Part shown: one piece after another, positions 20,601 through 25,465 of the stretch
Layout: each line of letters starts with the position of its first letter
Position numbering within the stretch: position 1 is the stretch's first letter
DNA from: Aporrectodea caliginosa
Taxonomy: Eukaryota > Annelida > Clitellata > Crassiclitellata > Lumbricidae
Length of the DNA stretch: 64,000 bases
Assembly: GCA_020284085.1 (NCBI GenBank)
Contig: JACEVL010000206.1
Location: forward strand, 728,501 to 792,500
Direction: 5' to 3'
Notes under the pieces: model-generated
The model's database searches: none
Told to the model about the DNA's origin: nothing
The model's input: the letters and a program-made list of their open reading frames with translations, nothing else
Position numbers and translations under genes: made by a program

Positions 20601-22828
20601 GGTGGATGGATAGGTGAATGGATAGGGTGGTGAATGGATAGGTGCATGATGGATAGGTTGGTGGATGATGGATAGGTGAGTGGATAGGTTGTTGGATGGA
20701 TAGGTGAATGGATAGGTTGGTGGATGGATAGCATCTGTTTTTGTCTTTCGTTCTTTGCAGACTGCCAGGACAGACGGTCGTCGCACGGCTGTCGTCATGA
20801 CGGCCATCTTTGCCATCTTCTGCGTCATTCTCCTCATCGTCCTCGTCACGTTCCTCGCCCGGAAGTACAAGGTCATCAACAAGAGGTCAGACAATCGACT
20901 GGCCATCATAGGATCCCAACACCTTTGGCAGATGTGCTTACTAGCTAATCTATGTGGCTGGTACTAGGTGGAAATTTATTTAGCACCCCTTCAAGAGACG
21001 AACTCTTCCTGATTATTATTTTTACGCATTTGTTAAGTACCACTGTCAGGCAACTAAGCATCAATCAGTGGAACTTGATTGGTTAATTGATTCATTTATT
21101 TGTTGATTGGCAGAATAAGTTTATTGATTGAATTGTTTGATTGATTGAATTGTTTGATTGAATTGTTTGATTGATTGAATTGTTTGATTGATTGAATTGC
21201 TTGATTGAATTGTTTGATTGAATTGTTTGATTGATTGAATTGTTTGATTGAATTGTGATTGATTGAATTGTTTGAATTATTGAATTGATTTTGATTGATT
21301 GAATTCTTTGATTGATTGAATTGTTTGAATGAATTCTTTGATTGATTGAATTGTTGGAATGATTGAATTGGTTAGTGTTTGATTGAATTGTTTTGGTGTT
21401 TGATTGATTGATTAATTGATTGATTGATTGGTTCGACAGGCCGACGTATCGTTACTCCAGCATCCGCTGTGATGAAGATGAGCCGACCATTTTGATTCCG
21501 AATAATCACCACGGATCATCTCTGTTCGAGGACACTTCAGACGACGTAATCTAATCAATGAAATCTAATCTAATAATTAATTATATAATCAAATAAAATC
21601 TGATCTAATCTAGTGATTAATTATAATCATATCAAATATTAAATTAAATAAAATCTAATAATCTAACTATCAATTTAATCAAATCAAAGATAAAATATAC
21701 TCAAATCTAATCTAATAATTATAATGAAATCAGATATAAAATATAGTCACGTCTAATCTGTCTTATCTGACAACTTCTACTGCACAGTTGTAACACACAA
21801 GAGATCGATCGGTGAGACATGGATCATGATCCAACCATAATCTAATAATTTAATCACGTGCTAATTGTTATCTAATCATGATTAGTTGGGGAGCACTTAT
21901 CGAACTCCGATAGGCTGCAGCGAGTAAGCTAATCTTAAGACGTCTGTGACACACATCGTAAATAGTTGCAAGAGAGCAAGGTAAGTAAGTAAGTAGCCTT
22001 TATTTGCATATGGCAAGTGCACTTGCTTTAATTTATATAGGAGGATGGTATATACATATTTGAAATGGAATCTCAAACCGGAGCAGATCATATAGACATA
22101 CACACACAGCTGAGTATAACAAAAGACACTTCGATAAACAAAGCCACTTTAAGACAGTTAATTGTTGTCTGGCGTTGTTTCTGTGTCGACAGGAAGTGCC
22201 TGAAACGTTGAAAATGGTTGCTAACGGCAAACGCCCCAACGGACAACCGGTTGCCAACGGTCACATTCCAAACGGGTCGGTCGCCGGGGAAACCAAGGCC
22301 TCCGTCCATAGCAACTCAAAGACGAAGCTCATCGACTCCGATGATGTGAGTCAACCGAGTCACGACTCAGTTTAATTGGGGGCGCTCGATAGTGTAGTGG
22401 TTAGCGTGCTGGACTGTCATTCGAGAGGTCGGGGTTCAAATCCCCACAGGGCAGAAATTGCATGTTAGATTTTTTGTTGTTGCTCCACATGTGCCCCCTA
22501 GCCAACTCAGCTATAATGAGTACACTGACTACAGCCTGTTGCGCAAAACATTTTTTGTTAGGAAACATATTGCTTGAAGAAATAAAGTGTAAGAAAAGCA
22601 AACGTGATTGAAACTTTTAAAAGCAACAGCTTGCTTTAATAAACATAAAATGTGTAAAAACTGTTTAGTACATGTCTGTATTCCAGTGCGATTAGCAAAT
22701 GGTTTAATAAAGAGTATACTTATTTTCTTATTATCAAATTCCAGTTGTATTGTATTGCATTCAGTCTAATAATTTAACAGTGTTAATAAAGGGCTGTGAT
22801 TTTTGTGTTTTAGGAGCTGCTGGATTAA
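1352..22828 (+). CDS. SORT1: Sortilin (VPS10-domain sorting receptor), 5'-partial, 18 exons placed
   Basis: Sortilin is a type I membrane receptor that carries cargo from the Golgi to endosomes and lysosomes. Coding exons placed: 1352-1454, 2153-2317, 2922-2992, 7028-7098, 9724-9854, 10614-10703, 12530-12780, 13631-13733, 14728-14804, 15413-15689, 16522-16627, 18651-18725, 19261-19371, 19866-20004, 20761-20885, 21440-21545, 22193-22345 and 22814-22828. All have AG/GT borders, and phases join except between 10703 and 12530, where one exon is missing. The product shows repeated Asp-box blades (S/T-x-D-x-G-x-x-W/F, such as STDSGASW and TSDGGYTW), then exactly ten cysteines in 10CC spacing, one hydrophobic helix, and a tail with YSSI and a final DDELLD. 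Order and spacing follow human sortilin closely, not SorLA or SorCS, which carry extra domains. Signal peptide, propeptide and first blade lie before the window. Family assignment is very secure; direct sortilin orthology is inferred. Confidence 0.95.
1510..1870 (+). repeat. degenerate tandem repeat, unit about 40-50 bp
   Basis: Recurring cores are ttggaaattttac, atgaaattaagagaa and aagttta. It lies in the intron between the first two sortilin exons of the window. Confidence 0.6.
1932..2108 (+). repeat. tRNA-derived SINE, family D (Leu/Ser-like head), degraded
   Basis: It starts aaggatcctgagtgg with an A-box-like gagtgg, then tRNA-like sequence, a body with gcattataaacatgg-like sequence and a tail of repeated acaatac. 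A better preserved copy is at 18018. Confidence 0.7.
2153..2317 (+). CDS. SORT1: sortilin exon: VPS10 propeller blade
   Basis: Acceptor ctgtgcag, donor gtaagt, phase 0 to 0, 55 codons. It contains the Asp-box-like [11 protein letters not shown] and the strand ending [10 protein letters not shown], which corresponds to YLLALSTEN in human sortilin. Confidence 0.92.
2318..2745 (+). repeat. GGAT/GGGT minisatellite
   Basis: gtgggtggatgg repeats. Near 2545-2740 there is a longer unit built on gtgggtggatggatgggtc and actggtggattgatgaatgg. The frames through it (Trp/Gly-rich on plus, Pro/His/Ser-rich on minus) are not genes. Confidence 0.9.
2922..2992 (+). CDS. SORT1: sortilin exon: Asp-box blade
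   Basis: Acceptor ttgtttag, donor gttagc, phase 0 to 2. It encodes [14 protein letters not shown], a good Asp box, and ends AAK plus a split Trp codon, as in human LAKW. The following intron of about 4 kb carries the large inverted-repeat element. Confidence 0.92.
3001..3167 (+). repeat. GTTACATTCTGTTATGATCT minisatellite, left block
   Basis: A tandem unit of about 20 bp. The same unit resumes at 6470 on the far side of the inverted-repeat element, so the element appears to sit inside this array. Confidence 0.8.
3175..3333 (+). repeat. CCGCTATTCCGG tandem array, left arm
   Basis: About eleven copies of a unit near 14 bp (ccgctattccgggg with variable Gs). The reverse complement (ggaatagcgg) forms the array at 6345-6470. 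Confidence 0.9.
3340..4270 (+). repeat. TATG/CATA-type AT tract with a (CATA) run
   Basis: Alternating purine-pyrimidine sequence, including a near-perfect cataca run at about 4110-4190 and TA runs near 3920 and 4245. All frames here (Tyr/Ile/Met/Cys- or Tyr/Thr/His-rich) are artefacts. Confidence 0.9.
4286..4400 (+). repeat. CGATAGTCCGAAGGTT tandem array, left arm
   Basis: About seven 15-16-bp units with agtccgaaggttcgat cores. The inverted counterpart (aaccttcggactatcg) is at about 6048-6128. Confidence 0.9.
4690..5480. repeat. extreme AT-rich centre of the inverted-repeat element
   Basis: Almost pure A/T with many short TAATTA and TATATA palindromes. No coding potential. Confidence 0.85.
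6048..6128 (-). repeat. CGATAGTCCGAAGGTT array, right arm (inverted)
   Basis: Reverse complement of the array at 4286-4400, preceded by the inverted block atgttttaccatgaaatc. Confidence 0.9.
6345..6469 (-). repeat. CCGCTATTCCGG array, right arm (inverted)
   Basis: ggaatagcgg units, reverse complement of 3175-3333, ending where the gatctgttacattctgtt minisatellite resumes. Confidence 0.9.
6470..6740 (+). repeat. GTTACATTCTGTTATGATCT minisatellite, right block
   Basis: More degenerate continuation of the array at 3001-3167, in the same orientation. After it, 6741-7027 is unremarkable intron. Confidence 0.8.
7028..7098 (+). CDS. SORT1: sortilin exon: propeller strand exon
   Basis: Acceptor cttaacag, donor gtaagt. 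Read in phase 2 from the previous exon it gives [16 protein letters not shown] and leaves phase 1. It corresponds to the human stretch after LAKWG. Sequence conservation is lower here, so the call rests on splice signals, phase and position. Confidence 0.82.
7365..7435 (+). repeat. TCTG/TGTC microsatellite
   Basis: Short ctgtctgtctg run in the intron 7099-9723. Confidence 0.8.
7795..8075 (+). repeat. GA-rich microsatellite
   Basis: Long imperfect (GA)n with gaca and gagg interruptions. The Ser/Leu-rich minus-strand frames here are artefacts. Confidence 0.92.
8580..8612 (+). repeat. isolated LINE/SINE 3' tail
   Basis: cttgaaggggcactatgtaaat followed by ttgattgattg: the shared tail plus its tetranucleotide end. 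Confidence 0.6.
8643..8852 (+). repeat. tRNA-derived SINE, family B, near full length
   Basis: The head ggggcgcggtggtgtagggg carries the A box and gggttcgaatccacc the B box of a pol III promoter. The body contains ccctgggcaagtccttcact and ttgctcatgcg, and the tail is gggagcgcctctgaatag plus aaggggcgctataacaa. The second copy is at 18200. The tail matches the LINE 3' ends in this window. Confidence 0.88.
8853..9115 (+). repeat. CATA/CACA microsatellite
   Basis: (cata)n directly after the SINE B tail, then cacacaaacatac-type sequence. Tyr/Val/Cys-rich frames are artefacts. Confidence 0.9.
9270..9700. repeat. AT-rich TATTAATTAATATATT repeats with an embedded inverted LINE tail
   Basis: AT-rich repeats of ttattaattaat type, interrupted at about 9467-9545 by tcattcattctgaag, tacagcgccccttgaag and gggagcgctcccgacc, which is the shared tail in minus orientation. 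Confidence 0.7.
9724..9854 (+). CDS. SORT1: sortilin exon: Asp-box blade
   Basis: Acceptor gttgcgtag, donor gtgagt. Phase 1 entry gives [16 protein letters not shown] followed by STWKTL, an Asp box, then [14 protein letters not shown], clearly like human IYSFGLGGRFLFAS. It ends in phase 0. Confidence 0.93.
9995..10203 (+). repeat. TCTG/TCTC microsatellite
   Basis: Imperfect (tctg)n and (tctc)n, just before a family E SINE. Confidence 0.92.
10225..10570 (+). repeat. tRNA-derived SINE, family E
   Basis: gttagcgtgctggactctcg and ggtcggggttcaaatccagcc are A- and B-box regions with an Asp-like tRNA look. The body has ctcagctgtaacgagtgcac, gagaggactggtcacccgcc and acccatggctgcctc. The tail is cggggcgccatataaattg followed by an AT-rich (tta)n end. 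Other copies are at 22378, 31838 and 53455 (minus). Confidence 0.88.
10614..10703 (+). CDS. SORT1: sortilin exon: Asp-box blade
   Basis: Acceptor ttttctgcag, donor gttcgt, 30 codons, phase 0 to 0. It encodes [18 protein letters not shown], the counterpart of human IHVSTDQGDTWSMAQLP. The next human segment (about 21 residues around the FMHVDE motif) has no exon that I could find before 12530. Confidence 0.92.
11696..11794 (+). other. exon-like block of unknown origin
   Basis: A 99-base stretch has a good acceptor (gatttgacag) and donor (gtaaga). One frame is open from an ATG ([15 protein letters not shown]...), but I do not recognise it. In the phase required by the sortilin exon at 10614-10703 it meets TGA at the second codon, so it is not the missing sortilin exon. 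It may be a repeat fragment or chance. Confidence 0.25.
12045..12145 (+). repeat. dispersed repeat G
   Basis: cagacgagatcc, ttccatgggaatatgggt, and tggcatgctggcaagg recur, diverged, at 27885-27980 (gatgagacctatgg, ccatatgggaatatgggt, gggcatgctggtagg). Confidence 0.6.
12215..12478 (+). mobile_element. LINE 3' end: C-terminus of ORF2 plus 3' tail
   Basis: One frame reads WNGLPLELR, then [17 protein letters not shown] and a TAG stop. This is the usual C-terminal block (LWNSLP...LKTHLF) of CR1/L2-type non-LTR retrotransposon reverse transcriptase ORFs. The stop sits inside ctctgagtag and is followed by ttgaaaaggtgctatataaat and (tgaa)n. The 5' part is missing, as expected for a 5'-truncated insertion. 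Confidence 0.8.
12530..12780 (+). CDS. SORT1: sortilin exon: central VPS10 exon
   Basis: Acceptor catcgtgcag, donor gtcggt. The first two bases complete an Asp codon whose first base lies in the missing upstream exon. It encodes [17 protein letters not shown], then [16 protein letters not shown] and [11 protein letters not shown], matching human blocks LRGVYITSVLSEDNSI and TMITFDQGGRW almost residue for residue. It ends in phase 0. Confidence 0.95.
12905..13425 (+). repeat. GTTCATTGGTTC minisatellite
   Basis: About 500 bp of gttcattggttcgttcatt variants, lying 125 bases after a sortilin exon. The Phe/Ile/His/Ser-rich frames through it are artefacts. Confidence 0.92.
13631..13733 (+). CDS. 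SORT1: sortilin exon with an amplified 3' border
   Basis: Acceptor gtccgtag, donor gtcagt, phase 0 to 1. It encodes [12 protein letters not shown] and [12 protein letters not shown], matching human ECSLHIHASYSI and SEPNAVGIVIAH. The last 19 bases and the donor are repeated many times just downstream (13715-14045), so the true 5' splice site has several decoys. Confidence 0.94.
13715..14045 (+). repeat. 40-bp minisatellite made from an exon-intron junction
   Basis: The unit is ggaatyattctagttcatgg followed by ytagttttcatatgcaaaat. The first unit starts inside the sortilin exon, whose coding end is GGAATCATTCTAGTTCATG before gtcagt. About eight units follow, each carrying the exon's last 19 bases and a gtcagt or gttagt donor-like hexamer. 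One unit near 13981 begins ccgaatgctactggaatc, an aberrant copy. Confidence 0.92.
14050..14235 (+). repeat. probable 3' tail of an unidentified retroelement
   Basis: aagtaagtaagaatattctttatttg begins a stretch that resembles 21981-22010 (gtaagtaagtaagtagcctttatttg) and 59465-59500 (caagtgagtatatcctttatttg). Shared start but little shared body; class unknown. Confidence 0.4.
14567..14661 (+). repeat. (GT)n microsatellite
   Basis: A near-perfect GT run of about 95 bp, 65 bases before the acceptor of the exon at 14728. GT-rich sequence also covers 14235-14520. Confidence 0.95.
14728..14804 (+). CDS. SORT1: sortilin exon: Asp-box blade
   Basis: Acceptor gtgtacag, donor gtgagt, phase 1 to 0. It encodes GHIADALQ then [15 protein letters not shown], equal in layout to human PDVYISDDGGYSWTKML. 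Confidence 0.95.
14990..15106 (+). repeat. LINE/SINE 3' tail with (GAAT)n end
   Basis: gcgttgcgcctctgagtagg, then ggaggggcgctgtatataag and (gaat)n. Same tail as at 12420-12475. Confidence 0.75.
15115..15359 (-). mobile_element. hAT-like MITE, copy 1
   Basis: Bounded by CAGTG and CACTG. The 8-bp flanks are attataat (15107-15114) and attatagt (15360-15367), one mismatch, as expected for a hAT target duplication. The body (atggttctggaactcaacaa, ggggcatattttatgctaat, the gaaaaaggtccctga block and ccggctgaaaaagcactg) is the reverse complement of the copy at 29446-29696. It has no ORF. Confidence 0.75.
15413..15689 (+). CDS. SORT1: sortilin exon: last propeller blades into the 10CC module
   Basis: Acceptor gtgtgttaag; the donor gtgcgt was chosen so that a T is left to join GT of the next exon as a Cys codon. 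This keeps the frame and restores the first cysteine of the 10CC module. It encodes [33 protein letters not shown] and the block [10 protein letters not shown], all close to human sortilin. Confidence 0.94.
15880..16260 (+). repeat. 34-bp-type minisatellite TCTCTCTCCCTGTATCTGTC
   Basis: Units of about 34 bp (tctctctccctgtatctgtc plus cattctgctcagta). The same unit forms a shorter array at 50840-51000 inside a BORCS6 intron, and both arrays are followed by the same LINE 3' end. Confidence 0.88.
16261..16445 (+). mobile_element. LINE 3' end, second family
   Basis: gtcatttcgttctcagctta and ctctctcaaattgtttatcc correspond to a C-terminal [15 protein letters not shown] block of a non-LTR retrotransposon ORF2, followed by the 3' tail gatgccttagacaccagcac and aatagatgttactaatg. 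It matches 51000-51120. Confidence 0.6.
16522..16627 (+). CDS. SORT1: sortilin exon: 10CC module, part 1
   Basis: Acceptor gatctgtag, donor gtaaga, phase 1 to 2. It reads [11 protein letters not shown] and [13 protein letters not shown], like human GCILGYKEQFLRL. A 1.1-kb array of 40-bp repeats starts about 10 bases after the donor. Confidence 0.94.
16637..17732 (+). repeat. 40-bp minisatellite, about 27 copies
   Basis: The unit is cctacacagtaaccgtctca followed by ttgtactgtccctacaaagg. A ccat variant of the ccgt site recurs at roughly every third unit in part of the array, suggesting higher-order amplification. It starts about 10 bases after the donor of the exon at 16522-16627. The segment tccctaca and cagtaacc resembles the antisense body of SINE family A (ggtccctacacagtaaccat). 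Confidence 0.95.
18018..18440 (+). repeat. SINE family D with a SINE family B nested inside
   Basis: Outer element: a Leu/Ser-like tRNA head (ctgagtggccgagtgggtt; B box cccgggttcgcttcccggt), body ttaatttctcggatc, tail acaatacaac. At about 18201-18405 a family B SINE (ggggcgcggtggtttagggg to aggggcgctataac) interrupts the tail, which resumes with aagtgttcaaatacaatac as in the copy at 1932-2108. This sets the relative age: B inserted after D. Confidence 0.85.
18530..18595 (+). repeat. LINE tail, second family
   Basis: gttgatgccttgtgcattag, acaacagcacaatagaaatt, actaattaatg. Further copies at 16385, 25088 and 51061 (plus), and 35505 and 36005 (minus). Confidence 0.7.
18651..18725 (+). CDS. SORT1: sortilin exon: 10CC module, part 2
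   Basis: Acceptor gtgcgcaag, donor gtaggt, phase 2 to 2. It encodes [12 protein letters not shown] and [10 protein letters not shown], matching human VCQNGRDYVVTK and CLCSLEDFLC. Confidence 0.95.
18775..19240 (+). repeat. AT minisatellite GGGTATTAATTATTATTTATTATT
   Basis: Tandem units of about 24-30 bp filling most of the intron before the exon at 19261. The hydrophobic frame through it is an artefact. Confidence 0.9.
19261..19371 (+). CDS. SORT1: sortilin exon: 10CC module, part 3
   Basis: Acceptor tgtctgtag, donor gtaagt, phase 2 to 2. It encodes [13 protein letters not shown] and [11 protein letters not shown], matching human CDFGYYRPENDSKCV and LEFCLYGREEH. Confidence 0.95.
19545..19840 (+). 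repeat. minisatellite TTAGTCCTGATTTGTCC
   Basis: Degenerate 17-bp units immediately upstream of the exon at 19866. Confidence 0.88.
19866..20004 (+). CDS. SORT1: sortilin exon: end of 10CC, juxtamembrane stalk
   Basis: Acceptor ttaatccag, donor gtaagt, phase 2 to 0. It encodes [13 protein letters not shown] (human GYRKIPGDKCQGG) and ends the ten-cysteine set at NTVCTSD. A short polar stalk precedes the membrane exon. Confidence 0.95.
20085..20740 (+). repeat. GGATGGAT/GGTTGGTGGATA minisatellites
   Basis: (ggat)n to about 20290, then units of ggtggatggataggttggt. Between them, at 20145-20210, ttcaattcaactaaacacgg and ttgcttgttacttaa resemble the reverse complement of 19490-19545. The minus-strand Pro/Ser/His/Thr-rich frames are artefacts. 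Confidence 0.88.
20761..20885 (+). CDS. SORT1: sortilin exon: transmembrane helix
   Basis: Acceptor tctttgcag, donor gtcaga, phase 0 to 2. A run of about 23 hydrophobic residues, from [11 protein letters not shown] to LIVLVTFLA, is followed by the stop-transfer RKYKVINKR. This fits a single-pass type I membrane protein with the tail in the cytosol. Confidence 0.93.
20965..21435. repeat. inverted LINE tail fragment and TTGATTGAATTGT minisatellite
   Basis: aatttatttagcaccccttc at 20973 is the minus-oriented shared tail. From about 21075 to 21430 there are ttgattgaattgtttga units up to the acceptor of the exon at 21440. Confidence 0.85.
21440..21545 (+). CDS. SORT1: sortilin exon: cytosolic tail, endocytosis motif
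   Basis: Acceptor gttcgacag, donor gtaatc, phase 2 to 0. It encodes RPTYRYSSI, where YSSI is a YxxPhi signal at the same place as human YSVL, then an acidic stretch SLFEDTSDD. Confidence 0.9.
21550..21880 (+). repeat. AT-rich TCTAATCTAATAATTA repeats
   Basis: Degenerate aatctaatc and taattataatc units in the sortilin intron 21546-22192. Confidence 0.7.
22193..22345 (+). CDS. SORT1: sortilin exon: cytosolic tail, Asn/Gly-rich spacer
   Basis: Acceptor gtgtcgacag, 51 codons, phase 0 to 0. It carries a loose repeat ([20 protein letters not shown]). I end it at the strong donor in GATGAT|gtgagt. Reading on gives a stop at 22375 after SQPSHDSV, but that version loses the C-terminal sorting motif, so it is probably intron retention. 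Confidence 0.85.
22378..22545 (+). repeat. tRNA-derived SINE, family E, 3'-truncated
   Basis: ctcgatagtgtagtggttagcg, ggtcggggttcaaatcccca, then gccaactcagctataatgag and tacactgact. It lies in the last sortilin intron. Confidence 0.85.
22814..22828 (+). CDS. SORT1: sortilin terminal exon: DxxLL sorting signal and stop
   Basis: Only 15 coding bases after the acceptor tgtgttttag: Glu-Leu-Leu-Asp and a TAA stop. Joined in phase 0 to the previous exon it gives IDSDDELLD, an acidic-cluster dileucine (DxxLL) signal for GGA adaptors, like human DSDEDLLE. The 3'UTR follows; its end was not located, though AATAAA-type hexamers occur near 24110 and 24645. Confidence 0.85.
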   Translation, partial: ELLD

Positions 22829-23287
22829 GGGAAAAGTTGTTACCACGTTGCCTTGCGCGAGTCTGTGCGTGCGTGCGTTTGTGTATTATAAGTACTTTGG
22901 CAACTCTTGATAGAATGAAACACAGTATCTTAACCGGTTTACAGCAACTTAACTAAACAGAAAAACCTGCATTGAAGCTGGTCTGCTTCTTCAGAAAAAC
23001 GCTTTTAACGCTTTCAGTCTCGTCTTGTTTTAAATGGAGGGTCTAAGTTTTCGCTGATTTTTCTTACACGGTCGAAACATCATCTGGGGAAAAATTGTTG
23101 TTTATGTTGATTTCTTGGCTCGTGACAGTGACGTGTGATTTGTATCTGATAATTTTTCGTATGTATATTCCAGGAATATTGCTTCTACTTGTGACGCTTT
23201 TGCAAGGTTGCTTCTGGGTCATTCGGGGTGTATGGAGGGTATCTGGATGTCAGGAACCCAGTAAAACTTCCCCGATCTTCCCTTGTG

Positions 23288-23470
23288 GGGCATGGTTGCC
23301 GATTGGTTAGAGTGCTTGTCTTGTAACACGGAGAGTATGGGTTTGAGCTTCCTCCTCCGAGATGGTTATAGTGTAGAACTTGAGCAAGTCTTTCACTCGT
23401 AGTTGCTTAGCGCCGTCGATTGATGATTGCTCATTAGGTAGTGTGCTCGATAAGCGGGTAATAATCTCAA
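23288..23470 (+). repeat. tRNA-derived SINE, family A
   Basis: ggttgccgattggttagagt (A box), then a degraded B box, then gagcaagtctttcactcg and ttgcttagcgccgtcgattg. Confidence 0.82.
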
Positions 23471-23944
23471 AAGTGCCAGTGATTTCATTTTGTTCAAACC
23501 CCGTCTTGCGCCCTTCCCTTCTGGTAGAGTGTTGTTACAGATAGTGAAACCATCTAGAACTCGAATCCCTGTTTTCTGTAACTACAGTGAGTTGGCTATT
23601 TCAAAACACTGTGCTTCCTGTATGGTTCAATTGGGGCATTTTATGTAGCTTCTTTCAATAGACTCTCGCGTGGTTAAATCACCCCGATGTTTTGGGACCA
23701 TTTTGGGGGACGTTTGTGATGGTTTTGAAAGGAGCTGTTGTGGCTTTATGCCGTGGAAATGCTGTTGAACATGCTCCTCGCTGGATAACAACTGCATAAT
23801 TAATTGCCTTAGAATTTCTTACTACTTGCCTTCTGGTATACCGTGCCTTCCAGCTTCTGCTCCAGCTGCATTTGTGCTTCATATTGTTTCAATCCAGGGT
23901 TTCCTTCAGTGTTTTACCTTTTCCCGTGGGACACCTTAACTGAT

Positions 23945-24125
23945 TTTGGACCAAGATAGCTGATTGGTTAGAGCGCTTGCATTGTAACGCGGAGAGTACG
24001 GGTTCGAGTCTCCTTCCTGAGACAGTTTCTGTGTAGGGACCTTGAGCAAGTCCTTCACTCACAGTTGCTCAGCGCCATCGATTGATGCTTCGTCATTAGA
24101 TAGTGGCCTTAATAAATGCGGAATA
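23945..24125 (+). repeat. tRNA-derived SINE, family A
   Basis: ctgattggttagagcgcttg, gtacgggttcgagtctcctt (B box), tgtgtagggaccttgagcaa and ttgctcagcgccatcgattg. One of the better preserved copies. Confidence 0.87.
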
Positions 24126-25084
24126 TTAATAATAGCTGTCACTGTTTCCACAAAGTGTGTGCATAACTGCAATCCTCACCACATAAAATCATGACGAAGT
24201 GTTGCCATGAAAAAACAACCACTCATATTTTAATGGAGAATGTACAGTGCTGCTATGTCCCCAAAGCTAAGAACTTATGAAGCCATATTGGTTGACATGC
24301 CTTGCAAGAAGTGCAGAATAGTGCGAAATAATTACTTTTTGGCATACCACTTTACACGCTGTGTCATAATTTGTGTTCCCTACAACTTTGTGTAATAACA
24401 GTCCACGCTGTATCTCACGTTGGTAATTAGAAGTTCTTGTGAGATGTTAATTCGCTTGGTGTCAAGTCTGAACCGTTCATAACTAGAAAGAACATTGTCT
24501 GAAATGTTCATAACTTGATAAAAAGATTTTGAACTGTTCACGACTTGGTTGAATAATTTTGAACCGTTCATGACTAGAAAGAACATTGTCTTATGAATTG
24601 TACATAGCCTGGTGAAAGGTTTTGAACTGTTTGCAGCTTCATTGAAATAAAGTTTGAACCGTTCATAACTTGGTAGAAGGTTTCTGAACTGTTCATAGCT
24701 TCGTTCATTTCTGCTTTATTTCTTCAACGTTCTTAATTCGTAATTTTGCTGAGATGGTGATTTCAGTTTTGTTTCTTTTTCTGCTCATCTGACATCAGTT
24801 TTTCGCCGGAGGAAATGTTTGGAGGCATTTATTTTTGTCGTGTTTTGTTTGCAAGGTTTCGCTATCTTCGGCAGGCAGGGTTAACAGAGAATTTTTGTAC
24901 ATAGCGCGCTTGCATTTTGGGAGTAGTGAATATGGCGTTTTAATTTTTGTAGTGATTAATCAGAGTAATTGGTTAATTGGTGGCTCAGAGTGGTGGCGTT
25001 TTGTGGTGAAACCATGCGTCTTTTAGAGATGCTGGTTTCTGTGAATCACTGGCGGCGTTTGCGATTTTGTAAAGACATGGTTTT

Positions 25085-25465
25085 AGTGTGCCATTGGTTG
25101 ATGCCGTGTGCATTAGACACAGTGCAATAGAAGTTACTAATAAAAAAATAGAAGTTACTAATTATTAAAAGTAGAAGTTACTAACTGATAAAAATAGAAA
25201 TTACTAGTAAAAGAAAGACCACTATTATTAATAAAATAGAAGTTACTTATTGTGCAAATAAGTTATAATGATTAAAAATGCATACTAATTATTATAGAAT
25301 AACTGTTGTCAACCATAGAAGTTCGAGAAGTTACAATTATGTAAAAATAGAAGTTACTAATTTTAAAAATAGAAGTTACTAATTATTAAAAATAGAAGTT
25401 ACTTATTAATAAAATAGAAGTTACTAACTGATAAAAAAAGAAGTTACTAATAAAAGAAAGACCAC
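25085..25465 (+). repeat. LINE tail, second family, with amplified ATAGAAGTTACTAA units
   Basis: After ttggttgatgccgtgtgcat and tagacacagtgc, the 3' end aatagaagttactaat is reiterated about ten times with A-rich spacers. Confidence 0.75.

Larger units (their letters stand above)
22829..25080 (+). other. sortilin 3'UTR or flank; two SINEs, otherwise no gene seen
   Basis: No coding region is supported. The stretch holds SINE A copies at 23288 and 23945 and a degenerate tandem stretch at 24460-24720 built on ttgaaccgttcataac. Transcript ends cannot be fixed; candidate AATAAA hexamers are near 24110 and 24645. Confidence 0.6.

Noticed and set aside
22193..22375. Sortilin ending at the stop at 22375 in the same exon
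   Set aside because: It ignores a strong donor and loses the DxxLL signal that the next acceptor restores exactly. Kept only as possible intron retention.
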